DNA of 29,263 bases from Flavobacteriales bacterium UBA958. Its GTDB lineage: Bacteria; Bacteroidota; Bacteroidia; Flavobacteriales_D; Crocinitomicaceae. The translations under genes and the position numbers were made by a program. Where the stretch lies: positions 1-29,263 of the forward strand of contig DBCM01000088.1 of the NCBI GenBank assembly GCA_002293045.1, given 5' to 3'. Every line of letters begins with the position of its first letter. The stretch's first letter is position 1. Under the pieces are notes generated by a model, which searched no databases, was not told the DNA's origin, and worked only from the letters and a program-made list of their open reading frames with translations. Below, in pieces: positions 17,123-25,301 of this stretch.

Positions 17123-18829
17123 ATGGTCGATTACCGCATTAGCCTCTACCAAGCAAGTCGGCATCGGATTCAAGTTCAAGTTACGATTCCTACTCCCGAA
17201 GATGAAACCATACTTCGAATTGCCGCCTGGCGTCCTGGCAGGTATGAGGAAGGGAATTTCTCGCGTTTAATATCGAATCTACAGGCTTATCATGGCGTAC
17301 AACGCATGACTACCCAAAAAATAAGCAAGAATGAATGGATGGTAGATACAAGCCATGTTGACGAAATCCATGTTTCTTATTTGTATTATGGGGCTGAATT
17401 AACCGCAGGAAACACCTATTTAGATGAACAAAAACTGTTAATAAACCCAGTTAATCTATTGGTTTACAGTGATTATATTATTAATGATGAAATAAACTTA
17501 AGCATAGAGGTCCCAGCGACTTGGATTCTGGCAGGCCTTGAACATAAACCTGACGGCAAGGCGCTTTTCTCAGGGTTAGAAGAGGCATTTGACACCCCGA
17601 TCTTAGCAAGTCCAAGCATCGCTTCTTATTCGTACAACATTGCAGATTATCGATTTTATATTCATTCTGTTGGTTCGCATGGCATTCCCCACGAACAGCT
17701 GGTAAATGACTTCAAAAAGTTTACCGAAAAACAAGTACGGGCCTTTGGTGAATTCCCAACTGCTTGCTTTTCATTTTTATTGATTGGAGTGAATGAACGG
17801 TATTTACATGGGGTTGAACATCTTAACAGTACTGTTATTGTACTTGGTCCGACTGAAGATTGGGCGACAAAACGCTATGAATCCTTGTTGGCGGTTTCAT
17901 CCCATGAGTTATATCACGTTTGGAATGTTAAAACCATAAGACCCTTGGAGATGCTCCCTTACCGGTTCAACCGACCTACCTATTCCCGTCTCGGCTATGT
18001 ATACGAGGGAATCACCACATTTTTTGGCGATTACTATTTACTTACCGGCGGGTTAATTACCTCCGAGCGTTACCTTCAACTGCTTGAGGAGCAAATTCAA
18101 ACGCATGTAGATAATGTCGGGAGATTCAACTACTCGCTTGGGGATTCATCGATTGATACATGGGTTGATGGGTATGTAAAAGGCACGCCAGGACGCAAAG
18201 TATCTATTTATAATGAGGGTTGCCTGATGGCTTTCATTCTCGATGCTAAAATCCGCGAAGCCACGAATCATAAAGGAACCTTGCAGCACTTGATGAACCG
18301 CTTGTTTTATGAATTTGGATTAAAACAAAAAGGCTACAGCGAGTCGGACCTCTTAGTGTTGCTCAACGCGATATCGGGCATTGATTTTACTGGGCTATTT
18401 AGGCAATATATTCATGCAGCAAACGGGTATGAATCCCTGCTTCAAGAAGCCTTCGCGTTTTATGGGATTGAACTGAAACAAGAAGTCCCTGCTGAACTTC
18501 ACAAAGCATTATTGGGCATTAAAATCCTTACCAAAGGTGAAAAAACCTTTATTACAGACATTGCTCCCGGAAGTCCTGCAGAGGTAGGAGGCTTATCTGA
18601 AGGGGATGAAATCACATCCATAAACGAATATGCAATTACCGATAATTTGTCCGAAGCACTTGCCTCCTGTGCCCATGAGCTGCTAATGCTTTCAATCCGT
18701 CGACGCGGAGAAATCATCGAAAAAACACTGCCCCTCGTTCAGCGAACGTTTTATCCTAAAATCAAGTTGAATATGATTGCGACTGAGCAACACCAAATTA
18801 AAAAGAATCGTCAACTTTTTGGTGTGTAA
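17123..18829 (+). CDS. M61 family metallopeptidase (glycyl aminopeptidase type) with PDZ domain
   Basis: This 568-residue protein carries the zinc site HELYH at residues 261-265 followed by VWNVKTIRP, and the third ligand Glu295 in YEGITTFFGDY, as in M61 peptidases, which remove N-terminal residues. An N-terminal beta domain (about 1-170) precedes the catalytic domain, and a PDZ domain lies near the C-terminus (about 465-540, with GSPAEVGGLSEGDEI). I see no signal peptide, so it is probably cytoplasmic, although many relatives are exported. It sits 5 bp after the ABC-F gene and probably shares its transcript. The stop is 52 bp before the next gene, with no hairpin seen. Confidence 0.9.
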   Translation: MVDYRISLYQASRHRIQVQVTIPTPEDETILRIAAWRPGRYEEGNFSRLISNLQAYHGVQRMTTQKISKNEWMVDTSHVDEIHVSYLYYGAELTAGNTYLDEQKLLINPVNLLVYSDYIINDEINLSIEVPATWILAGLEHKPDGKALFSGLEEAFDTPILASPSIASYSYNIADYRFYIHSVGSHGIPHEQLVNDFKKFTEKQVRAFGEFPTACFSFLLIGVNERYLHGVEHLNSTVIVLGPTEDWATKRYESLLAVSSHELYHVWNVKTIRPLEMLPYRFNRPTYSRLGYVYEGITTFFGDYYLLTGGLITSERYLQLLEEQIQTHVDNVGRFNYSLGDSSIDTWVDGYVKGTPGRKVSIYNEGCLMAFILDAKIREATNHKGTLQHLMNRLFYEFGLKQKGYSESDLLVLLNAISGIDFTGLFRQYIHAANGYESLLQEAFAFYGIELKQEVPAELHKALLGIKILTKGEKTFITDIAPGSPAEVGGLSEGDEITSINEYAITDNLSEALASCAHELLMLSIRRRGEIIEKTLPLVQRTFYPKIKLNMIATEQHQIKKNRQLFGV

Positions 18830-18856
18830 TTCGTGCTCGATTTACCGCATTTTTTG

Positions 18857-18864
18857 TAATTTTG
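18857..18864 (+). promoter_or_regulatory. -7 promoter element of the T9SS cargo gene
   Basis: TAATTTTG matches TAnnTTTG exactly and ends 17 nt before the ATG at 18882. The only gene-free DNA here is the 52 bp after the M61-type gene. Confidence 0.6.
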
Positions 18865-18881
18865 AATAAACAACAAAACCT

Positions 18882-19868
18882 ATGAAAGCAATTTACTGTT
18901 TCTTTTTAGCCCTGCCGTTATATGGTATTTCTCAAACGTTTACTTCCATGAATGAAGCGGCAATCGGTGCACTGGCACCCCTTCACTTGTGTGATTCAAA
19001 TGCAAATATTCAAGCAAACATCACTGGAGCCAATGTCACTTGGGATTTCAGTCAAATTGCTGGTGTTTTTGGAGTAACCAAAGATGTGCAAATGCTGGAT
19101 GCAACGCAAGATGCTAATTATGTTTCTTTTGCGGGCGCTACCAAATTATATGACATAGGCAGCACATTTCAAACCTTCTTTTCCTCAACGCCAAATGGTC
19201 GAACTTCTCAGGGCTTTGTGTTCAATGAAGTCAGCCTTGGCGCTGTGATTGCCAGTTGGAATGTAGATCAAGAAAATGTGATGACATACCCTTTTGCTTT
19301 TGGAAATACAGTGAGCGATGTGTTTTCTGGAACGGTTACTTCTGGCGCAACAGGTACAGTGCCAGCCTCAGGAACTTCCTATGCTGCAGTAGACGGGAGC
19401 GGCACCCTATTATTACCTGGAGGCAACACCTACAGCAATGTGTTGCGCTATCACCTGAAAGATTCTGCAGTAGCATCGGTTTTTGGAACAAACGTAGCAT
19501 TTGTGCGCGATGTATTTGAATATTACGATTTTACCGTGGGGGATTTACCGATATTTATCACCATGTCTGTTGACGTAAATTCAGCCCTTTTCACTAACAG
19601 CAGCACGATGATTCTAAGCAAAGATCAACCCACTTCTTTCGTTGGTTCCTCAGAATTATCGATTCCCGCGGTGACCCTATTCCCAAATCCCGTTACCAAT
19701 CACCTGCAGCTTTCTGGGGTAGCCCTTGGTGATGCGTATCGGATTGTAACAATGACGGGAAAAACATTAGCTGTTGGGACTTATCAAGGCACTATTGATG
19801 TAACAAACGTAAACGCTGGAGTTTATTTTATTCAAATCAATGGTCAAACAGTTGAATTCATCAAATAA
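18882..19868 (+). CDS. Secreted protein with type IX secretion sorting domain
   Basis: This 328-residue protein starts with a Sec signal peptide (MKAIYCFFLALPLYGISQ). It ends with a type A C-terminal sorting domain of about 75 residues, recognised by VTLFPNPVTNHLQLSG, a MTGKTL turn, GVYFIQI and a basic last residue. This domain routes proteins through the outer-membrane T9SS to the surface or medium. The central part (about 20-250) is rich in small and aromatic residues and looks like beta structure; I recognise no enzyme motif there. The last 29 bases overlap the next reading frame if that gene starts at 19840. Surface localisation is a confident inference; the function is unknown. Confidence 0.85.
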   Translation: MKAIYCFFLALPLYGISQTFTSMNEAAIGALAPLHLCDSNANIQANITGANVTWDFSQIAGVFGVTKDVQMLDATQDANYVSFAGATKLYDIGSTFQTFFSSTPNGRTSQGFVFNEVSLGAVIASWNVDQENVMTYPFAFGNTVSDVFSGTVTSGATGTVPASGTSYAAVDGSGTLLLPGGNTYSNVLRYHLKDSAVASVFGTNVAFVRDVFEYYDFTVGDLPIFITMSVDVNSALFTNSSTMILSKDQPTSFVGSSELSIPAVTLFPNPVTNHLQLSGVALGDAYRIVTMTGKTLAVGTYQGTIDVTNVNAGVYFIQINGQTVEFIK

Positions 19869-22158
19869 GGTTCAAGCTTTCTCTAAGCACTTATTTCCTG
19901 GTTGGCATTTTTTATTAGCGCTAATTGTTTTTAGTTCGAAAAGTTACGGTCAAGTATCCCAACAACTGACCCCTGAAATTCAGGCATATTTGTTTCACAT
20001 TGTTCGGAAAAGCCCGATACTTGAGAACAACGTAGGATCTGCATTTGAGTATGGTGGACCGCTGGTAAGGCTTCCAGACAATAGCATCAACTACGACTCT
20101 ATCGATAAAATTCTTACTGTATCTCCAAATCTGCTGATTATACGGACCGATGTTTTGGCAAAAAGTCCAAAAGGAATTCTCATTGAAGCCTGCAACAAGA
20201 CATCAATTTATGAGATCTGCAGGCAGATACAAAAATACGCTGAGGGCGATCCAATAACCGCTTTGCCTTTGCTTAACCGCTACCTTACCTTATTTTTCAA
20301 CCAGCTTCCCAATGAAATGAAACGCGGAAAACTGTATGAACTGCTTTTAGATCCACTTCAAAGTCCAATACTACTAACCAACTACTCCTTCAATGAGCGG
20401 CTTTACAACCTACAATTGAACGGCCATAACAAGGCATCCGATCATAAAATACTGCTGGATGCTCAAGGCAAGGCGATGGATCAAACCATCGAGGAACGCA
20501 CGCGCAGTTTATTTCAATTATTAGGGGGAAGTTCGACCTTATTTGAAAGTATTTTAATGGCGGCGGGAGATGGGAGTTATACCGAAGGAATGCTTCAGGA
20601 ACGCGACAAGGATGACCAAGGGAGTTTTAATAAAGGCCTGCCTCGCGCAATCGGATTATTCCCATATGAAATCGAACTGAGTTCCGATAAGAAAACGCTA
20701 CGAACTAAGCGGATTGCAACACAAGACTTATTTACCGTTGGAAACCAAAAATTAACGCAATTGCATTTTGATGTGTGGGGCTACAACAGCACGAATCAAA
20801 CTACAGTAATCATCGAAAAAGGAGGACGACAATATCCCTTGTTCGGTTCGCAAACTACGCGGTTTTTAACCCCAGATTCAACATTCTCAACAGGCAATAC
20901 CTTCATGAAAGTATTGAATGATTTAAACGACGTAACGTATAAAGAACTTAAAGAGCAATTAGAAGGAAAAAATGGGTTAAATCAACAAGTTAGCCAAATG
21001 CAGCAACAATTGGGGGAAATCGAAACCCTGATAAACCAGAGAGAAGGTGATTTGGGTGAGTTGTATAAAGAAGATTATCGAACTAAAAATCGGGCGAAGC
21101 GCAAAGAACTAAAACAACGCAAGAACGATGACCCAAACCTTGCCTTGAAACCTAAAACTAAGGCCCGAAAAAAAGCTAAGAATAAGCGACAAACAGGACT
21201 TATTGAGCTATACGCAGGATATGACGAAACCCTAGAAACGCTAGAGGCACTTATCGAAGAGCGTGATGAGGTGGCCAAAGAATTTGCACATCGGGATAAA
21301 ATTTATCGTTGGTATCAACATTTACTCGGGGAGCAGTGGATGAAATTCACCTCAGACAACGGCCTTTATACCTTTGAAGACGGAACAACGTTCGATATAT
21401 TCACGCAAGAATTAACGTTCCCACCCAGTGATTCTTCAGAATTCGTGGAAATCCGCTTGCTCTCCATACCAGAGGATTATGAGGGCGAATCCTCCGATGA
21501 AATTATGATGCATATTTCTATGGTAGACGCGCGGCCTTTTTATGATGCCGACTTTGAAGTAACCTTTGAAGATGTATTTCAATCAGACGCCTTTGCGTTT
21601 GAAGGCCGGATTTTTACAGAGAAGGATACTGCATTTTTCAGGAAGTTTTTTGACGCGTTTAATAAGAATGCACTTCCAATCGAATTGAGGCTGGAAGGCA
21701 TGGGCATTGGCCTGTGGAAAGACAGCATAATAATCCGTGACCTGGAGCAACAAGAATTAAAGGGATATCCCGGTAATACTGTGGAAGAAAAACAGACAAG
21801 CAGAGAGTCTTGGGCTTATAAATCCTTGAGACACTCGGCACTCCAAGTTAAAATAAATCGGTCCTTACAAATACACATTGAAAGTACAACCGACCCAGTG
21901 GTCTCAAACCTAGCGTCTACCCAATTTCCGATAGAGTCCATCCTAAAAACAAACAATATTTCTAAAAATGAATTGCTCTCTGTATTGCGAACACGTTCGA
22001 TTCTGATGCAAACAAAAAATGAGTTAATTGCTATTTGTCCGAAATATCTCAGCACACCAAAGGCAAAGAAATTCATTGATCAACTCGAAGAACGAGTAGC
22101 ACAAAGTAAATTTTACGTGGGTAAAACAGCGATTAAATTACCAAAAGCACGCGAGTAA
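19840..22158 (+). CDS. Unrecognised secreted protein with central coiled coil
   Basis: I do not recognise this 772-residue protein. A hydrophobic segment (about residues 22-32, HFLLALIVF) ending near SYGQV looks like a signal peptide with an unusually long n-region, so the ATG at 19840, inside the preceding gene, may be too early; a TTG at 19852 is an alternative. Residues 39-360 are mixed helix and strand. Residues 367-490 are strongly charged and coiled-coil-like, with many Gln, Glu and Lys, and contain a very basic patch (KPKTKARKKAKNKRQ at 437-451). The C-terminal third is acidic and beta-rich. There is no sorting domain and no second membrane helix. It follows the T9SS cargo gene on the same strand and converges with the helicase gene, 2 bp between stops. 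Confidence 0.75.
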   Translation: MVKQLNSSNKVQAFSKHLFPGWHFLLALIVFSSKSYGQVSQQLTPEIQAYLFHIVRKSPILENNVGSAFEYGGPLVRLPDNSINYDSIDKILTVSPNLLIIRTDVLAKSPKGILIEACNKTSIYEICRQIQKYAEGDPITALPLLNRYLTLFFNQLPNEMKRGKLYELLLDPLQSPILLTNYSFNERLYNLQLNGHNKASDHKILLDAQGKAMDQTIEERTRSLFQLLGGSSTLFESILMAAGDGSYTEGMLQERDKDDQGSFNKGLPRAIGLFPYEIELSSDKKTLRTKRIATQDLFTVGNQKLTQLHFDVWGYNSTNQTTVIIEKGGRQYPLFGSQTTRFLTPDSTFSTGNTFMKVLNDLNDVTYKELKEQLEGKNGLNQQVSQMQQQLGEIETLINQREGDLGELYKEDYRTKNRAKRKELKQRKNDDPNLALKPKTKARKKAKNKRQTGLIELYAGYDETLETLEALIEERDEVAKEFAHRDKIYRWYQHLLGEQWMKFTSDNGLYTFEDGTTFDIFTQELTFPPSDSSEFVEIRLLSIPEDYEGESSDEIMMHISMVDARPFYDADFEVTFEDVFQSDAFAFEGRIFTEKDTAFFRKFFDAFNKNALPIELRLEGMGIGLWKDSIIIRDLEQQELKGYPGNTVEEKQTSRESWAYKSLRHSALQVKINRSLQIHIESTTDPVVSNLASTQFPIESILKTNNISKNELLSVLRTRSILMQTKNELIAICPKYLSTPKAKKFIDQLEERVAQSKFYVGKTAIKLPKARE

Positions 22159-22160
22159 GC

Positions 22161-23510
22161 TCATTGAAAGTACGATTCCGGGAAGTTCACTAGATACAAG
22201 CATTGTTTTGCACGCGTAACACAGGTATACAACCAACGCACATATTCCTTTTTATCCATTTGTTCCGGAATAAACCCATAATCTACAAAAACAGCATCCC
22301 ACTGTCCACCCTGCGCCTTGTGCGCTGTAACACAATAAGCGTATTTAATTTGTAAGGCATTAAAATAGGGATTCTTTAGAATAAGCTGATATCGTTTTCG
22401 TTTATTTCGTTCAGAAGCATAATCTTTTTCAATTTCAAAAAACAATTGCTTGAGGACATCTCTCGGGAAATTGGGTGCATCGGAAAGCAACGTTTCTTTG
22501 AAACAAATTACCGTACGTTCTTTATTCGGTTCACTCAAGAAGGAAACGTCAAGATGAAGAAAATCAAATCCATAAAGGTGTTCCTCGCGTTTGACTCGAA
22601 GAACCTGAAGCATCTCCCCATTCGCAATGAGTCCCATTTCAGAATCTGCAGCCCAAAAATAATTGTTCTTAACCACCATCAACCACTCCCCTCGTACTAC
22701 GGTTTCTTCGTATTGAAATAATCGATTTCTAATTTCCTGATTCCATTTGCCAGCGCGCTTATTTGAAATCGTTAGCATCACAAAGGATTCGTCTCCAAAT
22801 TTCCGAGAAGACTCCAATGTTTCAAGCAACTCTGAACCATTGAGGGAAATCACTTCCTTACCCAAGGATACAAAATATGGAGGATTATACGCTTCCATGG
22901 TGCGAAGAAAGGTAGCATTGGTGGTTATCTCTGAATCCGCCGCTTGTCTTACTACTTCCGTCAAAGTATGCGAAAACAAACGTAAACTCGGGTATAGGTT
23001 GGCGATGTAACCTACTTGTAAGGCCGGGGAATCGGTTTGTCCAACTGGAGGAAGCTGTCCTGGATCTCCCACTAACATTAGGGAACATCCCTCACCTGAA
23101 AAGACGTACTCTAATAAATCATGCAATAAACTCCCCTCTTGTTGGTGGGATTCAACACCGACCATTGATGCTTCATCCACAATGAAGAGCGTGTTTTTAT
23201 GTAGGTTTTTTGCTTTAATGAGGCCTCCTCCGTCCACAGAATCCGAAATGAAATAAATCAGCTTGTGTATGGTCCCTGCGGGAAAGTCGGCATAGCTTGC
23301 CATAACTTTGGCAGCCCTACCCGTTGGCGCAATTAATTTTAATTTGCGCTTCTCTGTCCGAAAATGTTTAACGATATAGGATATGAGTGTAGTTTTCCCT
23401 GTTCCTGCATATCCGCTTAACACAAAGCAACGGTATAAAGATTCGTCAAAATCAAATTGATTAAAGGTGTCAATGGCTGCTTTTTGATCGGTAGTGAACT
23501 CCATGCACAA
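22161..23510 (-). CDS. RecD/Dda-like superfamily 1 DNA helicase
   Basis: This 449-residue helicase has Walker A GYAGTGKT (about residues 33-40), motif II FIVDEASMVG, motif III VGDPGQLPPVGQ, and C-terminal UvrD_C_2-type motifs AYCVTAHKAQGGQWDAVF and YTCVTRAKQCLYLV. These match single-stranded-DNA-dependent 5'-3' helicases of the RecD2/Dda group, but it lacks the long N-terminal region of RecD2, so it is a minimal version. A role in repair or replication restart is likely; the partner is unknown. The start at 23510 gives MCMEF; the second ATG at 23504 is possible. It diverges from the DUF3822 gene (72 bp between) without an exact -7 box on its own strand, and it ends 2 bp from the convergent gene. 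Confidence 0.88.
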   Translation of the reverse strand: MCMEFTTDQKAAIDTFNQFDFDESLYRCFVLSGYAGTGKTTLISYIVKHFRTEKRKLKLIAPTGRAAKVMASYADFPAGTIHKLIYFISDSVDGGGLIKAKNLHKNTLFIVDEASMVGVESHQQEGSLLHDLLEYVFSGEGCSLMLVGDPGQLPPVGQTDSPALQVGYIANLYPSLRLFSHTLTEVVRQAADSEITTNATFLRTMEAYNPPYFVSLGKEVISLNGSELLETLESSRKFGDESFVMLTISNKRAGKWNQEIRNRLFQYEETVVRGEWLMVVKNNYFWAADSEMGLIANGEMLQVLRVKREEHLYGFDFLHLDVSFLSEPNKERTVICFKETLLSDAPNFPRDVLKQLFFEIEKDYASERNKRKRYQLILKNPYFNALQIKYAYCVTAHKAQGGQWDAVFVDYGFIPEQMDKKEYVRWLYTCVTRAKQCLYLVNFPESYFQ

Positions 23511-23566
23511 AGTTCACAATTAATGTGTTCCCTTAAACATTCCTGTGGCTTAAGTTAAATAAATTG

Positions 23567-23574
23567 TAGTTTTG
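23567..23574 (+). promoter_or_regulatory. -7 promoter element of the DUF3822-rsmD-coaD operon
   Basis: TAGTTTTG matches TAnnTTTG exactly and ends only 8 nt before the ATG at 23583. If transcription starts about 7 nt after the box, the message would be nearly leaderless. Confidence 0.6.
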
Positions 23575-23582
23575 CAAGGACT

Positions 23583-24311
23583 ATGGAAAAATCCCTGATT
23601 GTTTATGAAGATCGTCGCGTTTCGCTTATTACGGAAGATGCGGTATTTCACTTGGACGTCAGATCCACGGCGAATTCATTAATTCACGAGGAAATTAAAA
23701 CATTTATAAAGGAGCAAACACGTTCATCGTTTCTTTACGCTCCAGATTACATTCACGCGGTGGTAGGCACGCAACACCTGACCTTACCCAGTGCCGTTTA
23801 TCTTGAATCCAATCTCTTGGAATACAGTACACGAATGTTTGGACCGCACGCCCCATTGCATGAAATTTCTGCCGTAACGAGTGCTGATGGCCAGGTAACC
23901 CTTATCCATTCACATCCCAGCTGGCTAAGTGAATTAATGGACCTACATTTTAATGATCAAGGCATTCACAGCATGCATCAGTTGTTATTGGATGCCCTTC
24001 AATACGATGGGATATTTAGGATTGATTTGCATTGCTTTGAACATCGAGCTTATCTTGGGATTTACCACCAGCGTAAATTGTGGTATTCGGATTTTTTTGA
24101 ATTCACCTTGGTTGATGACTTGATCTACATGATGATCAATGCCCTAAATCAATTCAACTTATCTACAGAAGGCGCCACCATTCGATTGAGCAGCACGCAC
24201 TCTAGCATTCAGCCTGCTCACATAGAAGCATACCTTAAACAAATTGAACCCCTCAACCTCACTTCCATAGCATCCGGGGAATTTCGTGCGTTATTTTCCA
24301 ACTTATTATGA
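23583..24311 (+). CDS. DUF3822 family protein
   Basis: This 242-residue protein resembles the DUF3822 family, small Bacteroidota proteins of unknown function often encoded beside rsmD and coaD, as here. No signal peptide or membrane segment is visible, so it is probably cytoplasmic. Motif-like stretches are SHPSWLSELMDLHFND in the middle and the C-terminal VDDLIYMMINALNQF. The family has been suggested to have an actin-like fold, which I cannot confirm by eye. It overlaps rsmD by 4 bp (ATGA), so translation is probably coupled. The family call rests partly on context. Confidence 0.7.
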   Translation: MEKSLIVYEDRRVSLITEDAVFHLDVRSTANSLIHEEIKTFIKEQTRSSFLYAPDYIHAVVGTQHLTLPSAVYLESNLLEYSTRMFGPHAPLHEISAVTSADGQVTLIHSHPSWLSELMDLHFNDQGIHSMHQLLLDALQYDGIFRIDLHCFEHRAYLGIYHQRKLWYSDFFEFTLVDDLIYMMINALNQFNLSTEGATIRLSSTHSSIQPAHIEAYLKQIEPLNLTSIASGEFRALFSNLL

Positions 24312-24841
24312 GAATTATTTCAGGTTATTTAAAAGGCAGGTCTTTTGCCGTTCCCTCAAGTTTTCCATCGCGACCCACCACAGATTTTGCGAAGGAAGGA
24401 CTCTTTAATGTGTTGGGCAACCAAATAGATTTTTCAGATTTACGGGTATTGGATTTATTTACAGGAACCGGAAACTTGAGTTTTGAGTTTATTTCCAGAG
24501 GGGCAACGGATGTTGTCTGCGTAGATAAAAGTCCTAAAGTTACTGCATGGCTAAAAAAAAACGCATTAGCTCTTGGGATTCAAGAAGGTTTGAGCGTTCA
24601 TACACAAGATGCATTAACCTTTATTCAACGGGCTACACAACAATTCGACCTAATCATTGCTGATCCCCCATATGAGTTGGCAGTTCACAAAGAAATCATT
24701 CAAACCGTATTTGAACGAAACTTACTGAAACCGGAAGGTTTTCTAATTGTGGAACACGGGAAATTTACGGTACTGAAGGAGGAAACAAATTTTTTAAATA
24801 CCCGTACCTTTGGAAACGTTAATTTTAGTTTTTTCCAATGA
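24308..24841 (+). CDS. rsmD: 16S rRNA (guanine(966)-N2)-methyltransferase RsmD
   Basis: This SAM-dependent enzyme methylates one guanine of 16S rRNA during small-subunit assembly. In 177 residues it has the family opening MRIISGYLKGR, a RPTTDFAKEGLFN stretch, SAM motif I DLFTGTGNLSFEF (about 54-66), the acidic VDKSP end of strand 2 and the catalytic DPPY (about 118-121). It overlaps both neighbours by 4 bp (ATGA at 24308 and 24838), which indicates one polycistronic message. The rsmD-coaD order is seen in many bacteria. Confidence 0.95.
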   Translation: MRIISGYLKGRSFAVPSSFPSRPTTDFAKEGLFNVLGNQIDFSDLRVLDLFTGTGNLSFEFISRGATDVVCVDKSPKVTAWLKKNALALGIQEGLSVHTQDALTFIQRATQQFDLIIADPPYELAVHKEIIQTVFERNLLKPEGFLIVEHGKFTVLKEETNFLNTRTFGNVNFSFFQ

Positions 24842-25299
24842 AACATCGCCGCGCTTTTTTTCCAGGTTCTTTTGACCCATTTACCAAGGGACATGAAGCC
24901 ATTGTACATAAAGGGCTACTCCTTTTTGACGAAATTATCATAGGTTTAGGCATACATTCCACCAAAACACCATACTTCAGTTTAGAATCTAGAAAAACGC
25001 ACATCTTATCCTTATTTCCTGAACTTCCGGTTCGGGTAATCGCATACAGTGGATTAACCATTGACGCATGTCAAGAATCTGAATGTTCTGTTATATTGCG
25101 TGGACTAAGGGATACCAAGGACTTTCAATATGAACGCTCTATTGCGCACATGAATTCAGCCTTGGCCTCCATAGAAACCGTGTTTTTGCTCACGGCATTG
25201 AGTAATTCTGCCATAAACGCGACGATTGTTCGAGAAATACATCAACACCAAGGTGATATTACAAAATTCGTAACCAATTCCAACCTCTTAGTTAAGTAA
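24838..25299 (+). CDS. coaD: Phosphopantetheine adenylyltransferase
   Basis: This enzyme transfers AMP from ATP to 4'-phosphopantetheine, the penultimate step of CoA synthesis, in the cytoplasm. It has 153 residues, close to family length. The nucleotidyltransferase motif is FPGSFDPFTKGHE with T16-x-G-H19, and the second signature is RGLRDTKDFQYERSIAHMN. The C-terminal site that usually reads ISSSxVKE is INATIVRE here, so two of the usual serines are replaced; the following QGDITKFV is normal. It overlaps rsmD by 4 bp and is followed after 2 bp by the TlpA-like gene. Confidence 0.95.
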   Translation: MKHRRAFFPGSFDPFTKGHEAIVHKGLLLFDEIIIGLGIHSTKTPYFSLESRKTHILSLFPELPVRVIAYSGLTIDACQESECSVILRGLRDTKDFQYERSIAHMNSALASIETVFLLTALSNSAINATIVREIHQHQGDITKFVTNSNLLVK

Positions 25300-25301
25300 C
25301 T

